Positions 5,429 through 6,245 of a stretch of DNA of 6,245 bases are shown here, piece after piece. Both the position numbers and the translations under genes were made by a program. The notes beneath the pieces were generated by a model. It worked only from the letters and a program-made list of their open reading frames with translations, was not told the origin of the DNA and did not search any database. The stretch is taken from assembly GCA_021157555.1 (NCBI GenBank), contig JAGGWL010000036.1:1-6245 (forward strand), read 5' to 3'. Origin of the DNA: Deltaproteobacteria bacterium. Its GTDB lineage: Bacteria > Desulfobacterota > Desulfobacteria > Desulfobacterales > BuS5. The first letter of the stretch is position 1; the number at the start of each line of letters is the position of its first letter.

Positions 5429-6245
5429 ATGTTGAAATATTCTCGTAACAAGTTAATCAGCGTAGTCAGGGAAGATTATGGCATGTTAAGTGTCCACGGT
5501 ATTCTTGATGACGATATATACAGCCTTGAGCTTGATCTTGTAATAAGAATTGCGGATTTACAAATTATCGCCATAAACGGCAAATGGAACAGATGGACTA
5601 CGTCTGAATGCTACAGAGCGGAAAAAATACTTCAGGAAGCTGTTGGATTCTGTATAGAAGATGGGTTTACAGATAAAATACATAAGATTATAGGACGTAA
5701 AGCCTGCCGCCATTTTGCAAATCTTCTTGTTGAGTGCTGCTTTTCTGCCAAAGATGCTGTGTTAGTTGCCGATTTTGATAATCAAACCGGGCAGAAGGAG
5801 GAAAAGTCTCTTGCGGAGACAGACAAGTCTATCAAAGCTGTAAGCCCAGATAAACCATTAAAAGGTGTTGCCATAGATTTGCATCTGCACACCAGCCCTG
5901 CATCACCATGCAGTTCTGCAAATGTTGATCTTATTATTAAAGAGGCACAAAAAATTGGGCTTGATGGTATTTGTTTAACTGATCATAATTTTGTCTGGCA
6001 GCCTGACAAGATTGAGGAATTGCGCCAGCGGCATGGCTTTATGGTTCTGGCAGGCAATGAAATCACCACGGATCAGGGCGATATGCTGGTATTTGGCCTG
6101 TATCGGGATATTAAAGGAATTATCAGGCTGGAAGACCTGAGAGACGAGGTGAACAAAGCCGAAGGTTTTATAATTGTTGCCCATCCTTTTAGGGGATTTC
6201 TTACTTTTGGAGTGGGAGAGATAGGCTTGTCAATTGAAAAGGCTG
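5429..6245 (+). CDS. DUF2889-like domain fused to PHP-family metal hydrolase (3' end cut off)
   Basis: The frame starts at ATG 5429 (AAGGAG at 5413-5418) and is open to the window edge, showing 272 residues; the C-terminus is missing. Residues 1-105 match the preceding protein (shared Arg-Asn near the start, the EIVVRLPDLEII / LDLVIRIADLQII strands, Cys61, Gly79, Gly89, Cys93, Cys103-Cys104). A charged linker (about 115-145) leads into a PHP domain: DLHLHTSPASPCS (His152, His154), LTDHN (Asp185, His186), GNEITTDQGD (Glu211, Asp218) and VAHPF (His252). In PHP proteins such His/Asp/Glu residues hold a di- or trinuclear metal centre for phosphoester hydrolysis; families include polymerase-associated PHP, histidinol phosphatase and nucleotide phosphatases of the YciV/RnaAM type. 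The motif I form HLHTSPASPCS resembles stand-alone PHP phosphoesterases, but the substrate is unknown. It is probably co-transcribed with the gene 21 nt upstream. Confidence 0.82.
   Translation, partial: MLKYSRNKLISVVREDYGMLSVHGILDDDIYSLELDLVIRIADLQIIAINGKWNRWTTSECYRAEKILQEAVGFCIEDGFTDKIHKIIGRKACRHFANLLVECCFSAKDAVLVADFDNQTGQKEEKSLAETDKSIKAVSPDKPLKGVAIDLHLHTSPASPCSSANVDLIIKEAQKIGLDGICLTDHNFVWQPDKIEELRQRHGFMVLAGNEITTDQGDMLVFGLYRDIKGIIRLEDLRDEVNKAEGFIIVAHPFRGFLTFGVGEIGLSIEKA

Overview
The window looks like ordinary chromosome from a moderately AT-rich Gram-negative bacterium. The best guess is a Desulfobacterota (sulfate-reducing 'deltaproteobacterial') genome. The outer-membrane barrel end at the left edge shows a Gram-negative envelope. 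The guess about the phylum is inference. It rests on the plant/protist-like long phosphofructokinase, the GT4 enzyme and the DUF2889-like/PHP gene pair, not on any marker gene in the window.

Layout, left to right. (1) The C-terminal end of an outer-membrane beta-barrel protein (2-310, +). (2) A structured intergenic region (311-514) with a sigma54-like -24/-12 element and two inverted repeats. (3) A same-strand run: a single-domain response regulator (515-907), a GT4 glycosyltransferase (936-2210) and a long 6-phosphofructokinase (2260-3582). Gaps of 28 and 49 nt suggest one transcription unit. (4) Convergent to it, the minus-strand pair ndk (4339-4764) and trmJ (3579-4331), read ndk then trmJ with a 7-nt gap. 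The phosphofructokinase and trmJ stop codons overlap in a shared TTAA. (5) A divergent intergenic region (4765-4906) with an ndk promoter candidate, an imperfect 33-bp inverted repeat and the second copy of a roughly 31-bp dispersed repeat whose first copy starts at the barrel gene's stop codon. (6) Two tandem plus-strand genes, 4907-5407 and 5429 to the window edge. Their N-terminal regions are visibly related to each other and resemble DUF2889; the second is joined to a PHP-type metal hydrolase domain.

Functionally, the middle of the window combines a receiver, sugar transfer and glycolytic entry, so it may serve carbohydrate or compatible-solute/storage-sugar metabolism. That link rests only on gene order. 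ndk (nucleotide balance) and trmJ (tRNA position-32 methylation) are housekeeping genes. The least described item is the DUF2889-like pair with its PHP fusion. The most striking nucleotide-level item is a perfect 16-bp-stem hairpin inside trmJ, over the codons for its conserved motif 1. No RNA gene, CRISPR array, insertion sequence or phage gene was seen.
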